Assembly (NCBI GenBank): GCA_020442185.1
Contig: JAGRKS010000085.1
Location: forward strand, 12,229-52,935
Length of the DNA: 40,707 nt
Source: Hyphomicrobiaceae bacterium
GTDB taxonomy: Bacteria; Pseudomonadota; Alphaproteobacteria; Rhizobiales; Hyphomicrobiaceae
Reading direction: 5' to 3'
Made by a program: the position numbers and the translations under genes. The notes beneath the pieces are model-generated. The model searched no databases and was not told where the DNA came from. It saw only the letters and a program-made list of their open reading frames with translations. Every line of letters begins with the position of its first letter. Position 1 is the first letter of the stretch. This document shows positions 33,616 through 40,707 of this stretch, in pieces.

Positions 33616-35873
33616 CGTGTCACTTCGCCCTGGAAGCCCATTTCGAATTCGACACGGCGGTTCGGGCTCGATGGCCCGATAGCGGTCGAGATGTCGCGGG
33701 CCGAGTTGCGCCCGATCGCAATGATGCGGTCGGCGGAGAGACCGCGCTCGACGAGGGCATCGCGCACCTTCTGGGCACGGCCCTGGGAGACGGTCGAATT
33801 GCGTGCGTTGGTACCGCGCTCGTCGGTATAGCCGACGATACGGATCAGGGCGCTTGTCTGCCTGGCAAGCTCGACCAGCCGGTCGAGTGTCGCGTCGGCA
33901 ACCACGGTGTCGCGGTACTCGGTGTCGTTGCCGAAGAAGATCGCATTGGTGCGCATGAAGTCCGTCAACTGTTCGAGCGCGGTCGACTCCTGGCGAACGA
34001 CCACGGGTGCGGCCGGGGGCGGGATGGCAGCGCGTGCGAGAGCGGCTTGAACGAGTGCGATCGAAAGCGCCGAGAGGCGTTCGGACTGGGTCGCGAGCCG
34101 CTCGGCCGCGCCCTCGTAGGTTGGCGATTGGGTGGCCGTGGCCTCGGCCGCCGGCTTGCCGCCTGCATTTTTGCTGGCCGCGTTCGCCGCCGCGGCGGCA
34201 CCGGCGCCGACGTCGTTCGTCAACCGTTGGATTACAGCTGCCAGATCCGCTGTCCGGCGATCGAGCAGGGCGCGGATTTCGCGGCCTCTCGCCGGGCTCG
34301 GCGACGCCTCCTTGAGCTCGGCACGAATGGTGCCGAGCGACTTCAGCGTCTCGTCGATCGTCTTCGACGCTGCGCTGATCGCGCCGAGCGCCTCTGCCCC
34401 CGTGGCGGCGGCGACGGCGGGTCGCGTGCGCGTTGCCGTCACGACCGCCGCGAGCCGGCCAATTTCGGTGGCACTTGCAACGAGACCGGCCTTCGCCCGC
34501 TCGAGATCGCGTTCGGCCAGCTGACGCGGCAGGTTGGCGCGAACCTCGGACAATTCCTTGCGCAAGGCCCGGACCTCGGGCGCCGCGTCGGCACCCGCAT
34601 TCGGAACGATGGCGATCTGGTTGTCGATTTGCGTGTCGGGAAGCGCCGCGGCAAGACGGCCGATGACGGCGCCGGCCGCGTCGTCGGACGGCGCGAGGCC
34701 CGTCACGCGCATGGAACGACCGCGCGGCGCGATGTCGATGGTGTTGGGATAGCCCTTGATCTCGGGACTGGTGCGGATGATGTCGGCGGCAATTGCCTCG
34801 ACGCGTCGCGTCTCGATCGTGACGTAGGTCGTCCATGCAAGCCAGAGGGCGAGCGGTACGCCGATCAGCCATGCAAGGAGGCGCACCGGGCTCATGCCGA
34901 AGGCGGGAGTTGAGAGTTCGGCGTGCCGTCGGGTGATGCGTTGCCCGAGATTGTCCGCGGCCTCGTCGAGAGTTTTCGCGATCGCCCCGTCCGCTTCAAC
35001 CGCTTCGGCCGCCTCCGCACTCGAGATGCGCGAGACGGCCTTCAGGAATTCCTCGTCGATGATCGTCTCGACGGAGCTCGAGGCAATGCCACTGCAGCGC
35101 GCCGCGAGCAGGTATGTCGGCGATGTGCGCAGGTAGACCTGCGACGAACCGAGATCGATTTGCCGCAGATTGGCTTCGTCGCTGTCAAGGGCTTCCGTCG
35201 CGAACGAATGGATCGCCGTCAGTACGCCGCCGAAAACGTGATCGTAGTTGCCGGTCGGGCGTTCGGGCCATCGCGCCACCAATTCGCCCGAACCGCGACG
35301 GATCAGCATCAACTCCTCGACGTGGAGACGCTGGCCGTCGGCGATCGCGAGTTCGGCCATCGAGCGGCCGGTCGTCAGGCTCTTGATGCGCAGCATCAGC
35401 GCGTTGTTCTCGAGGCGGTGATTGATCTGGTTGACGAGGTCGCGCATGGCGCTTGCGACATAGGCCTTCACCATCTGGCCGGTGACCGGATAGAGCGCTT
35501 CGGCGATCTCGTCGCGGCTGTTGGTGATTTCCGTCCTGACGGTTCGCACGATCACGGGCGAGACAGCGTTGGCAAGTTGATCGTGGCGGTGGCGTTCCGC
35601 CTCGGAGAACGCGCGGTCGAGTACATCGGCGACGGAACGCGTGAGCACCTCGTCGTCGCCGGTGCGCGCGATGAGACTTGCAAGGCGTTGTTCGATAGCC
35701 TCGCGCGCGGCATGGTCCCGCGTCTCGAGATCCTCGATGAGCTGTATCAGCTCATCGTGACGGTCTCGCGTTTCGAGATTGAGTGCCTCGACACGCCGCG
35801 CAAGTGCGGCGAGCGTTTCCGCTTCGCGTTCGAACAACAGCTCCTTCGGCCTGTCGACGCTCTGGGTCATCAT
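33612..35873 (-). CDS. single-span receptor: roadblock/longin-like cytoplasmic region, BON-like and OmpA periplasmic domains
   Basis: A 753-residue inner-membrane protein. Residues 1-100 are helical and charged. Residues 105-285 look like a region I remember beside prokaryotic Ras-like GTPases: paired helices ending in VNQINHRLENN, RIKSLTTGRSMAELA, then a roadblock/longin-like part VEELMLIRRGSGELVARW, VFGGVLTAIHSFATEAL, LRQIDLGSSQVYLRTSPTYL. One membrane helix follows (333-352). Residues 355-425 resemble a BON domain (DIAPRGRSMRVTGLAPSDDA); 430-600 is a long helical Ala-rich stalk; 630-753 is an OmpA peptidoglycan-binding domain (AIFFGNDTEYRD, IVGYTDERGTNARNSTVSQG, SPNRRVEFEM). ATG 35873 (or 35870) is chosen. 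It is coupled by ATGA to the GTPase gene. Confidence 0.82.
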   Translation of the reverse strand: MMTQSVDRPKELLFEREAETLAALARRVEALNLETRDRHDELIQLIEDLETRDHAAREAIEQRLASLIARTGDDEVLTRSVADVLDRAFSEAERHRHDQLANAVSPVIVRTVRTEITNSRDEIAEALYPVTGQMVKAYVASAMRDLVNQINHRLENNALMLRIKSLTTGRSMAELAIADGQRLHVEELMLIRRGSGELVARWPERPTGNYDHVFGGVLTAIHSFATEALDSDEANLRQIDLGSSQVYLRTSPTYLLAARCSGIASSSVETIIDEEFLKAVSRISSAEAAEAVEADGAIAKTLDEAADNLGQRITRRHAELSTPAFGMSPVRLLAWLIGVPLALWLAWTTYVTIETRRVEAIAADIIRTSPEIKGYPNTIDIAPRGRSMRVTGLAPSDDAAGAVIGRLAAALPDTQIDNQIAIVPNAGADAAPEVRALRKELSEVRANLPRQLAERDLERAKAGLVASATEIGRLAAVVTATRTRPAVAAATGAEALGAISAASKTIDETLKSLGTIRAELKEASPSPARGREIRALLDRRTADLAAVIQRLTNDVGAGAAAAANAASKNAGGKPAAEATATQSPTYEGAAERLATQSERLSALSIALVQAALARAAIPPPAAPVVVRQESTALEQLTDFMRTNAIFFGNDTEYRDTVVADATLDRLVELARQTSALIRIVGYTDERGTNARNSTVSQGRAQKVRDALVERGLSADRIIAIGRNSARDISTAIGPSSPNRRVEFEMGFQGEVTR

Positions 35874-36043
35874 ACTCTCGGATTGTGTGGCGGTGACGCG
35901 GTGGTCGCGGAACCAGTTGAGGTTTGTCGGGCCCTTGCACCCGCCGGAGGACGGCGCCCATGGCGGTCTGCCGGAGCCGACATCGTGCCGCGGTACCGGC
36001 AATCGAAGCTCCTGGCCGGTCGAAAGCCTGTCGGCAGGTGGGC

Positions 36044-36352
36044 TTATTCGCGAGAAATCTTGCGGATCCTGTCGCCGAGTTCCAAGACGCTCTGTGCGAG
36101 TTCATCGAACGTTGCCCGGCGGTCGGCGCCAACCTCGCCTGCGAGAGCTTCGAGCCGGGCGTGCAGAGCTGACAGCCGGCTTCCGATGCTTGTCTCGAGG
36201 TCGCCGATCCTGGCGTCGAGTGCATCAAGACGCTGATCCGTGCGACGGAGGAGGTCGCCAACGAGAAGGTCGCGGATCTGCTCCATCTTCTCGTCCTGCG
36301 GATCACGCTGCGGCTGCGTTTGGCGCAATGCGTTGAGCGATGTCGCGTTCAT
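36044..36352 (-). CDS. small coiled-coil protein upstream of the OmpA-GTPase genes
   Basis: A 102-residue hydrophilic protein. After a short polar start (NATSLNALRQTQPQRDPQDE) it has MEQIRDLLVGDLLRRTDQRL followed by a continuous coiled coil with leucine heptads (LDALDARIGDLETSIGSRLS and LHARLEALAGEV), ending in LELGDRIRKISRE. I remember small proteins of this shape next to GTPase-OmpA genes in other proteobacteria, but cannot confirm it here. ATG 36352 has AAAGGG about ten bases upstream. The 170-base gap to the OmpA-domain start on the same strand makes it likely to be the first gene of the cluster. It could oligomerise and bind the cytoplasmic region of the receptor. Confidence 0.65.
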   Translation of the reverse strand: MNATSLNALRQTQPQRDPQDEKMEQIRDLLVGDLLRRTDQRLDALDARIGDLETSIGSRLSALHARLEALAGEVGADRRATFDELAQSVLELGDRIRKISRE

Positions 36353-36941
36353 GAAGCAAAACCCTTTGCAGAAACTCGTACAACCAAATAGCCAACGGTC
36401 AGAAGCTACCCGGCTCGCGGACAAAAGGGCCCGGACGAGCCGCCGCCTGTCATCTTGCCTCCGCCTGCCGAGGGATCGATGCCGACGTTTGGAAACAGTA
36501 CACTACGCGAGGCATGAAGAAAATGTGTTGTCAAACGCGGGCTTAGTCGGAAACGACGCATATCTCAAATGGCCAGCCGAGCAGAACTGGAAAATCGCCG
36601 TTCAAATGTCGAATGACGGGATCCGTTTGCGAGGTATTTCGGCCGAAAGGGACTTGGGCGAACGACCGGCCAATCACCTGCTGTCACCAGCCGTTCGCAG
36701 GCTCGGAGCCACGGATGAGGCATCCTGCCGGATCGGCTTGATCGGCGTTCAGATTTCCTGAATGTTTGAGCCAGCGGATCGGCGGCGGCGACCTTCAGGC
36801 CAAAACGTGGGTTGCCCCGGCCGATTGGCCGGGGCCATTGTGCTGGGTGGGGCGCGATGGTGTCGCCATCGCGGGGGTGTCGTTCATCGCGCAAGCCGCG
36901 ACACGCGGCGAGACGCGATCGATATGGGCGGGGAGGGACGC
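36353..36941. other. 589-bp divergent region between the OmpA-GTPase cluster and the CHASE2 genes
   Basis: No gene is supported here; the open frames have shadow-like composition. The middle (about 36490-36640) is less GC-rich, with ATGAAGAAAATGTGTTGTC and GGAAAATCGCCGTTCAAATG, and is a plausible site for two divergent promoters. A perfect GC hairpin (GCCCCGGCC 36814-36822, GATT, GGCCGGGGC 36827-36835) lies about 105 bases before the CHASE2 GTG and could be a leader structure or a terminator. The region near 36931 holds the CHASE2 ribosome site GGGAGGG. Confidence 0.5.
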
Positions 36942-38156
36942 GTGTTTACGGCTGGCGGACGCGATGAGCCTTCCTGGCGGCGGGGTGGAAGCCTGTCGGG
37001 CCTCCTGCTGGCCGCCGTACTCGGGCTCGTCGCGGCATTCGGACTGCAGCGCCTGCCCGCCGACTGGCACTTGCGCGTCCTGGCGCCCGCTTGGATGCCG
37101 CAGCAGATCGTCAAACTGCTCGAATACGCCAACGATGTGCAGGTGGCGTTCCTCGCCGACCGCCAGACGGCGCCGCATCCGAAAATTGCCCTCGTCCTGA
37201 TCCGTGACGAGACGCTGGCAGCGTTGCCCTATCTGTCGCCGATCGACAGAGGCCTCGTCGGCCGTATCGTCAAGTCGGTCGACGGTCTCGGCGCGCGCGT
37301 CATCGGCATCGACATCATATTCGACCAGGCGACGGAGGCCCGGAAGGACGAGGAGTTGCGCGCAATCCTGCGCAGCCGTCGCGCCGAGATCGTGCTCGGC
37401 GCCGCCGACGCGCGAAGCCGCCTCAGCCAGCGTCGTCGCGATTGGCAGAAGGATTTTCTCAGCTCCGTCGGCCGCCCTGTCGGCTTTTTCAATGTGCGCT
37501 ACGATGTGCGCGAGGCTGAACAGACCCATGTCGTCCGCAATCGCGCCGCTGCCGCCTCGACCGAGGTGCCGCTGTCGTTTGCGGAGGCGCTTGCCGCGGC
37601 ATCGGGTGTGCGCGACTGGCCCGCTGGGCGGCGCATTCCGTGGTTGGCGCCGCCGCATGGTGGCGGCGAGACCTTCATCGCATTCGATGCCGAAGCGGTG
37701 CTGGCGGCAGATGCCGATCCGGACGGTCCGCTGGCGCGCATGCTCGAACGCCAGTTCGTCGGCCGCACCGTGCTGATCGGTGCCGACCTCGATGGCCAGG
37801 ACCGGCACCCGACGCCGTTGTCGCTGATCACCGGGGCGCCGATGCTCGGGGTCGCGGTCCATGCCCAGATCCTCGCCGGCCTGCTCGACCGGCGCACCTT
37901 GACCGATGTCGCGCCGGCAATGCTCGCCGTCCTCGGCTTCGTGAGCGTCTTCACTGGCGTCGTCATTGGCTGGTTTGGCGGTCGCCGACGGTGGGTTCTC
38001 TCGGTTATGGTGGCCGCCGCAACTTTTGCGATCATGGCGGCGAGTGCCTTGGTTCTGTGGCAATCTCGCGCGATCGTTCCGGTTGCGGCCCTTGCGGCCG
38101 CCATGATCGCCGGCGCCATTGCCGCGCGCTTCGCTAGGCGTTGGCTCGCAGGATAG
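36942..38156 (+). CDS. CHASE2-domain membrane protein without output domain
   Basis: A 404-residue sensor-like membrane protein. One N-terminal helix (GSLSGLLLAAVLGLVAAFGL), then an extracytoplasmic CHASE2 domain of about 270 residues: KIALVLIRDETLAALPYLSP, LGARVIGIDIIFDQATEARK, FVGRTVLIGADLDGQDRHPT and GAPMLGVAVHAQILAGLLD. Three C-terminal helices follow (from AMLAVLGFVSVFTGVVIGWF on) and the protein ends right after them, so there is no kinase or cyclase domain as usually found with CHASE2. Output must come from partners. GTG 36942 is chosen because GGGAGGG lies a few bases upstream; an ATG at 36924 or 36762 would add low-complexity sequence. A FecR-like gene follows 73 bases later. Confidence 0.85.
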   Translation: MFTAGGRDEPSWRRGGSLSGLLLAAVLGLVAAFGLQRLPADWHLRVLAPAWMPQQIVKLLEYANDVQVAFLADRQTAPHPKIALVLIRDETLAALPYLSPIDRGLVGRIVKSVDGLGARVIGIDIIFDQATEARKDEELRAILRSRRAEIVLGAADARSRLSQRRRDWQKDFLSSVGRPVGFFNVRYDVREAEQTHVVRNRAAAASTEVPLSFAEALAAASGVRDWPAGRRIPWLAPPHGGGETFIAFDAEAVLAADADPDGPLARMLERQFVGRTVLIGADLDGQDRHPTPLSLITGAPMLGVAVHAQILAGLLDRRTLTDVAPAMLAVLGFVSVFTGVVIGWFGGRRRWVLSVMVAAATFAIMAASALVLWQSRAIVPVAALAAAMIAGAIAARFARRWLAG

Positions 38157-38229
38157 ATTTCAGCAGGGAGCCGTGTATCGCTGCGCGCCGGTGCGACGGC
38201 TCTATTTGATGAAGCGGGAGATATTTCAG

Positions 38230-39009
38230 ATGTTCGCCAGACTTTTTCGTGCGACGGCACTCTGCGTCGTGGCGTCAGCCATGCTTCCGGTCGCCGCTAT
38301 GGCCGATATCATCATCGTCGGCTCGAGTGTGCCGAAGCTGAAGGTTGGCGACGTCGTCGCCGATAACGCCGTGCTCGACATCCCCGCCGCCGCGCGCGTC
38401 CGCGTCATCCTGCCATCGGGGCGGACGCGAGAGATCGCCGGCCCGTTCAAGGGCAAGGTTCGCGATATCACCAACGGCGAGGCGGGGGACGCGAGCTTCT
38501 GGAACGATATCAAGCGCGTCGTCACCAGCCAGAAGCGCGCCGACGAGTCCGTGGTCGGCGCCGTCCGTTCCGTCGCGCCCGCGAGCCATGGCAAGAACGC
38601 ACGGCGCTACGTGCGGCCGGCGCCCGAGAAATCTGGGCCGCGTTTTTCCTGGCGCGCTGTTTCAATCGATGCCGACGGTGATGTCTGCATCGAGAAGGCG
38701 GCGCCGCTGACGCTGGTGCGGGGGCAGGCGGGCCGCCCGGAAAGCGTGACGATCGTCAACCGGCAATCGCAGAAGCGCGCGATCGCGGAATTCGGGGTCG
38801 GCTCGGCGACCGCCGCTTGGCCGCGCACGCTTGCGGTCGATGTCGGGCTCTATGCGGTGGTGCTGGCGGACGGCACCAAGAGGTCGTTGCGGTTGCGCCC
38901 GATCTCGCCGTTGCCTGCGGCCGACGACACCTTGCGGGTGCTGCACGGCCAGCGCTGCCTGAAGCAGGTCGAGGCGTGGATCAGCGGTCTCATTACGGCG
39001 AGCCGGTAA
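38230..39009 (+). CDS. exported FecR-like protein paired with CHASE2
   Basis: A 259-residue exported protein. A signal peptide (FARLFRATALCVVASAMLPV, cleavage probably after AMA) is followed by a small beta-rich domain: IIIVGSSVPKLKVGDVVADN, LDIPAAARVRVILPSGRTRE and IAGPFKG. This pattern (threshold, beta strands, PSGR..L.GP) recalls FecR-type domains often encoded beside CHASE2 genes. The second half (about 140-259) has further strands with cysteines (DVCIEK, GQRCLKQ). ATG 38230 has GGGAG nine bases upstream; an ATG at 38209 would extend it by seven residues. It is co-oriented with the CHASE2 gene and probably works with it in the periplasm. The family call is tentative. Confidence 0.72.
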   Translation: MFARLFRATALCVVASAMLPVAAMADIIIVGSSVPKLKVGDVVADNAVLDIPAAARVRVILPSGRTREIAGPFKGKVRDITNGEAGDASFWNDIKRVVTSQKRADESVVGAVRSVAPASHGKNARRYVRPAPEKSGPRFSWRAVSIDADGDVCIEKAAPLTLVRGQAGRPESVTIVNRQSQKRAIAEFGVGSATAAWPRTLAVDVGLYAVVLADGTKRSLRLRPISPLPAADDTLRVLHGQRCLKQVEAWISGLITASR

Positions 39010-39049
39010 GCCCACCTGGCGTTCGTCATGGTCGTCGAGGCGATCGCGG

Positions 39050-40707
39050 CTATTCGGCGGCTGGCGGCGGCCGCACCGGCCGCACCGGCCGGCGGATTGC
39101 GTGCCGCACCTCTGGGGCCGCCTCGGCGCTGTGTTTCGCGCCGGCAAGCGTTTGCAGCAACGCGTCGAGTTCGGCGCGAGCGGCCTCGCGGGCGCGGGCG
39201 CGGACGATGCCGAATCCGCGGATCTTCAATGGCAGGTTCGCGATGGTCTCCGCGATCTCGGCATTCTCTTGCCTGGTATGGCGCTCGATGGCGTCGAGCG
39301 CACGTTCGTAGTCGGCGAGAAATTCGCGGTCGGCCTTGTGCTCGGTGTTGCGGCCGAAGATGTCGAAGAAGCCCCCCCGCAAACGCTTGCCGCGCGCCAT
39401 GAGCCGCAGAACAGGCAGTATCCAGGGACCGAATGCGAACTTCCTCGGCCGGCCGGTCAGGGCGTCGGGGCGCGCCAGCAGGGGCGGCGCCAGATGCAGC
39501 GTCATGCGCATGGGCCCGGCAAAGGCCGCTGCGATATCCGCTTCGAAGCGGCCGTCGGTATAGAGCCTTGCGACCTCGTACTCGTCCTTGATTGCAAGCG
39601 CCTTGTAATAACCTTCTGCAACAGCCCGCGTCACCGCGGTGCTACCTGCGCCGTGCGCTGCCTCGGCCGCCGCAATGCGCCGGATGCGGTCGCGGAAGCG
39701 CGTGGCGAGGGCGTCGTCCTGGTAGGCGGCGAGGTCGCGGGCGCGATGCGCGATCAGGTCTTCGAGGGATGCTGCGGGCGCAATGTCCTGGGCTCCGGTC
39801 GCAGGTGCGTCCGCGCCCGGCGCCGTCGCGTTGCGCGCCGTGGCGTCGGCACGCATCCATTCGACTGCTTCGCGGTCGGCGGCTGCGAGCCGGCCAAGAC
39901 GGAAAGCCTGATGATTGCGTGCGACATCGACGCCGTTGAGATCGATCGCCTGTTCGATCGCCTCGGACGTGATCGGGATCAGGCCGAGTTGGTAGGCGTA
40001 GCCGACCAGTAGCAGGTTGGCGTAGATCGTATCGCCGAGAAGGTGGAGGGCCAGATCTTGAGCGTCGAGCGCATGGAGGCGGTCCAGTCCCACCCTTGTG
40101 TTAATGCCGGCTTCCAGTTCCGCGACAGGCGTCGTGAGATCGGGTGAACGTGTGAAGTCGCCGCTTGTCGCCGCATGCCGCGACAGCACCACGCCGGTGC
40201 GATCCGGCGCGATCATGTCGATGACCTTCGCGGATGCCGTGACGACGAGATCACCGCCGATGACGACATCGGCGCCCTCGGCTCCGATGCGGATCGCGTG
40301 GATTTCGGCGGGTTGTGGTGCGATCCGCATGTGGCAGACGACGGGGCCGCCCTTCTGCGCGATGCCGGTCATGTCGATCGCGCCGAAACCGAGGCCGGCG
40401 ATGTACGCGGCCTGCCCGAGTACGGCGGTTATGGTAACGACGCCCGTGCCTCCGATTCCCGTTGCGACGATGGCGACGGTTCGATCGAGCGGCTGGCGCG
40501 CCGGCTCCGGCAGATGCGTGATCGTCTTCGCAATGCGCTCGGGCCGCGTCGCGCGCACGTTCGCGCCCTCGAGCGTGACGAAGCTCGGACACAGCCCTTC
40601 GAGACAGGAAAAGTCCTTGTTGCAGGCCGATTGATCGATCTCGCGCTTGCGGCCGAAGGCTGTCTCGCGCGGCAGGATCGCAACGCAGTTCGACTGCACG
40701 CCGCAAT
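39050..40707 (-). CDS. indolepyruvate ferredoxin oxidoreductase-type enzyme, C-terminal part (cut by window end)
   Basis: The frame is open to the window end, so the N-terminal thiamine-binding part lies outside; the GTG at 40699 is not a start. This looks like the fused single-chain enzyme (about 1150 residues in the family) that turns aryl or branched 2-oxo acids into acyl-CoA. At the upstream edge are cysteines CGVQSNC and SACNKDFSCLEGLCPSF, probably an iron-sulfur cluster. Next comes the gamma-domain: IVATGIGGTGVVTITAVLGQ, GFGAIDMTGIAQKGGPVVCH and DVVIGGDLVVTASAKVIDM. The C-terminal 200 residues carry FAFGPWILPVLRLMARGKRL, KIRGFGIVRARA and a Pro/Arg-rich tail. It converges on the FecR-like gene with 40 bp between stops. 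Confidence 0.9.
   Translation of the reverse strand, partial: CGVQSNCVAILPRETAFGRKREIDQSACNKDFSCLEGLCPSFVTLEGANVRATRPERIAKTITHLPEPARQPLDRTVAIVATGIGGTGVVTITAVLGQAAYIAGLGFGAIDMTGIAQKGGPVVCHMRIAPQPAEIHAIRIGAEGADVVIGGDLVVTASAKVIDMIAPDRTGVVLSRHAATSGDFTRSPDLTTPVAELEAGINTRVGLDRLHALDAQDLALHLLGDTIYANLLLVGYAYQLGLIPITSEAIEQAIDLNGVDVARNHQAFRLGRLAAADREAVEWMRADATARNATAPGADAPATGAQDIAPAASLEDLIAHRARDLAAYQDDALATRFRDRIRRIAAAEAAHGAGSTAVTRAVAEGYYKALAIKDEYEVARLYTDGRFEADIAAAFAGPMRMTLHLAPPLLARPDALTGRPRKFAFGPWILPVLRLMARGKRLRGGFFDIFGRNTEHKADREFLADYERALDAIERHTRQENAEIAETIANLPLKIRGFGIVRARAREAARAELDALLQTLAGAKHSAEAAPEVRHAIRRPVRPVRPPPAAE

Noticed and set aside
33112..34872. A single 586-residue protein ending in the GTPase
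   Set aside because: The N-terminal two-thirds is a shadow of the OmpA-domain gene with Arg/Gly-rich composition. The ATGA overlap at 33612-33615 marks the real GTPase start.

Overview
The window looks like chromosomal DNA from an alphaproteobacterium, most likely Hyphomicrobiales. It is GC-rich throughout. Hydroxypyruvate reductase (16299-17258) and serine-glyoxylate aminotransferase (22764-23966) read very much like the characterised Hyphomicrobium methylovorum serine-cycle enzymes as I remember them. No database search was possible, so family names rest on motifs, length, domain order and context. I saw no tRNA, rRNA, CRISPR array, intact insertion sequence or phage gene.

Layout. (1) 1-1646: the end of tolQ, then tolR and a TolA/TonB-type transducer, all on +. 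They form an envelope energy-transduction operon. (2) 2250-15383: an exopolysaccharide locus of the Wzx/Wzy type. It holds three glycosyltransferases, a flippase, a polymerase, the priming sugar-phosphate transferase, a Wzc/GumC-like co-polymerase with a damaged ATPase motif, an outer-membrane beta-barrel and an OPX export lipoprotein. The order OPX, co-polymerase, primer, polymerase matches xanthan gumBCDE, with the barrel gene inserted. (3) 15700-25290: serine-cycle and small-acid metabolism. Hydroxypyruvate reductase and serine-glyoxylate aminotransferase bracket a five-gene minus-strand unit (TRAP binding protein, two TRAP permeases, amidase, tiny membrane protein). An L-2-haloacid dehalogenase with a full catalytic set and a UspA-type stress protein follow.

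(4) 25338-31231: an SLC13-type anion transporter with regulatory domains, two small exported proteins, and methylmalonate-semialdehyde dehydrogenase divergent from a LysR regulator. A possible 28-residue peptide gene built on 18-bp repeats also lies here. (5) 31311-39009: the most unusual part. A minus-strand cluster encodes a coiled-coil protein, a single-span protein (cytoplasmic roadblock/longin-like region, then periplasmic BON-like and OmpA domains), a Ras-like small GTPase with an altered G3 box, a soluble histidine kinase and a stand-alone receiver. Facing it across about 590 bp are a CHASE2 membrane protein and an exported FecR-like protein. I propose this as an envelope-sensing system in which an OmpA-anchored receptor talks to a GTPase and a phosphorelay. 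(6) 39050-40707: the C-terminal half of an indolepyruvate ferredoxin oxidoreductase-type enzyme, cut by the window edge.

Several gene joins are ATGA overlaps (5367-5370, 20358-20361, 33612-33615). These fix starts and support translational coupling. A strong bidirectional terminator lies at 17298-17330.
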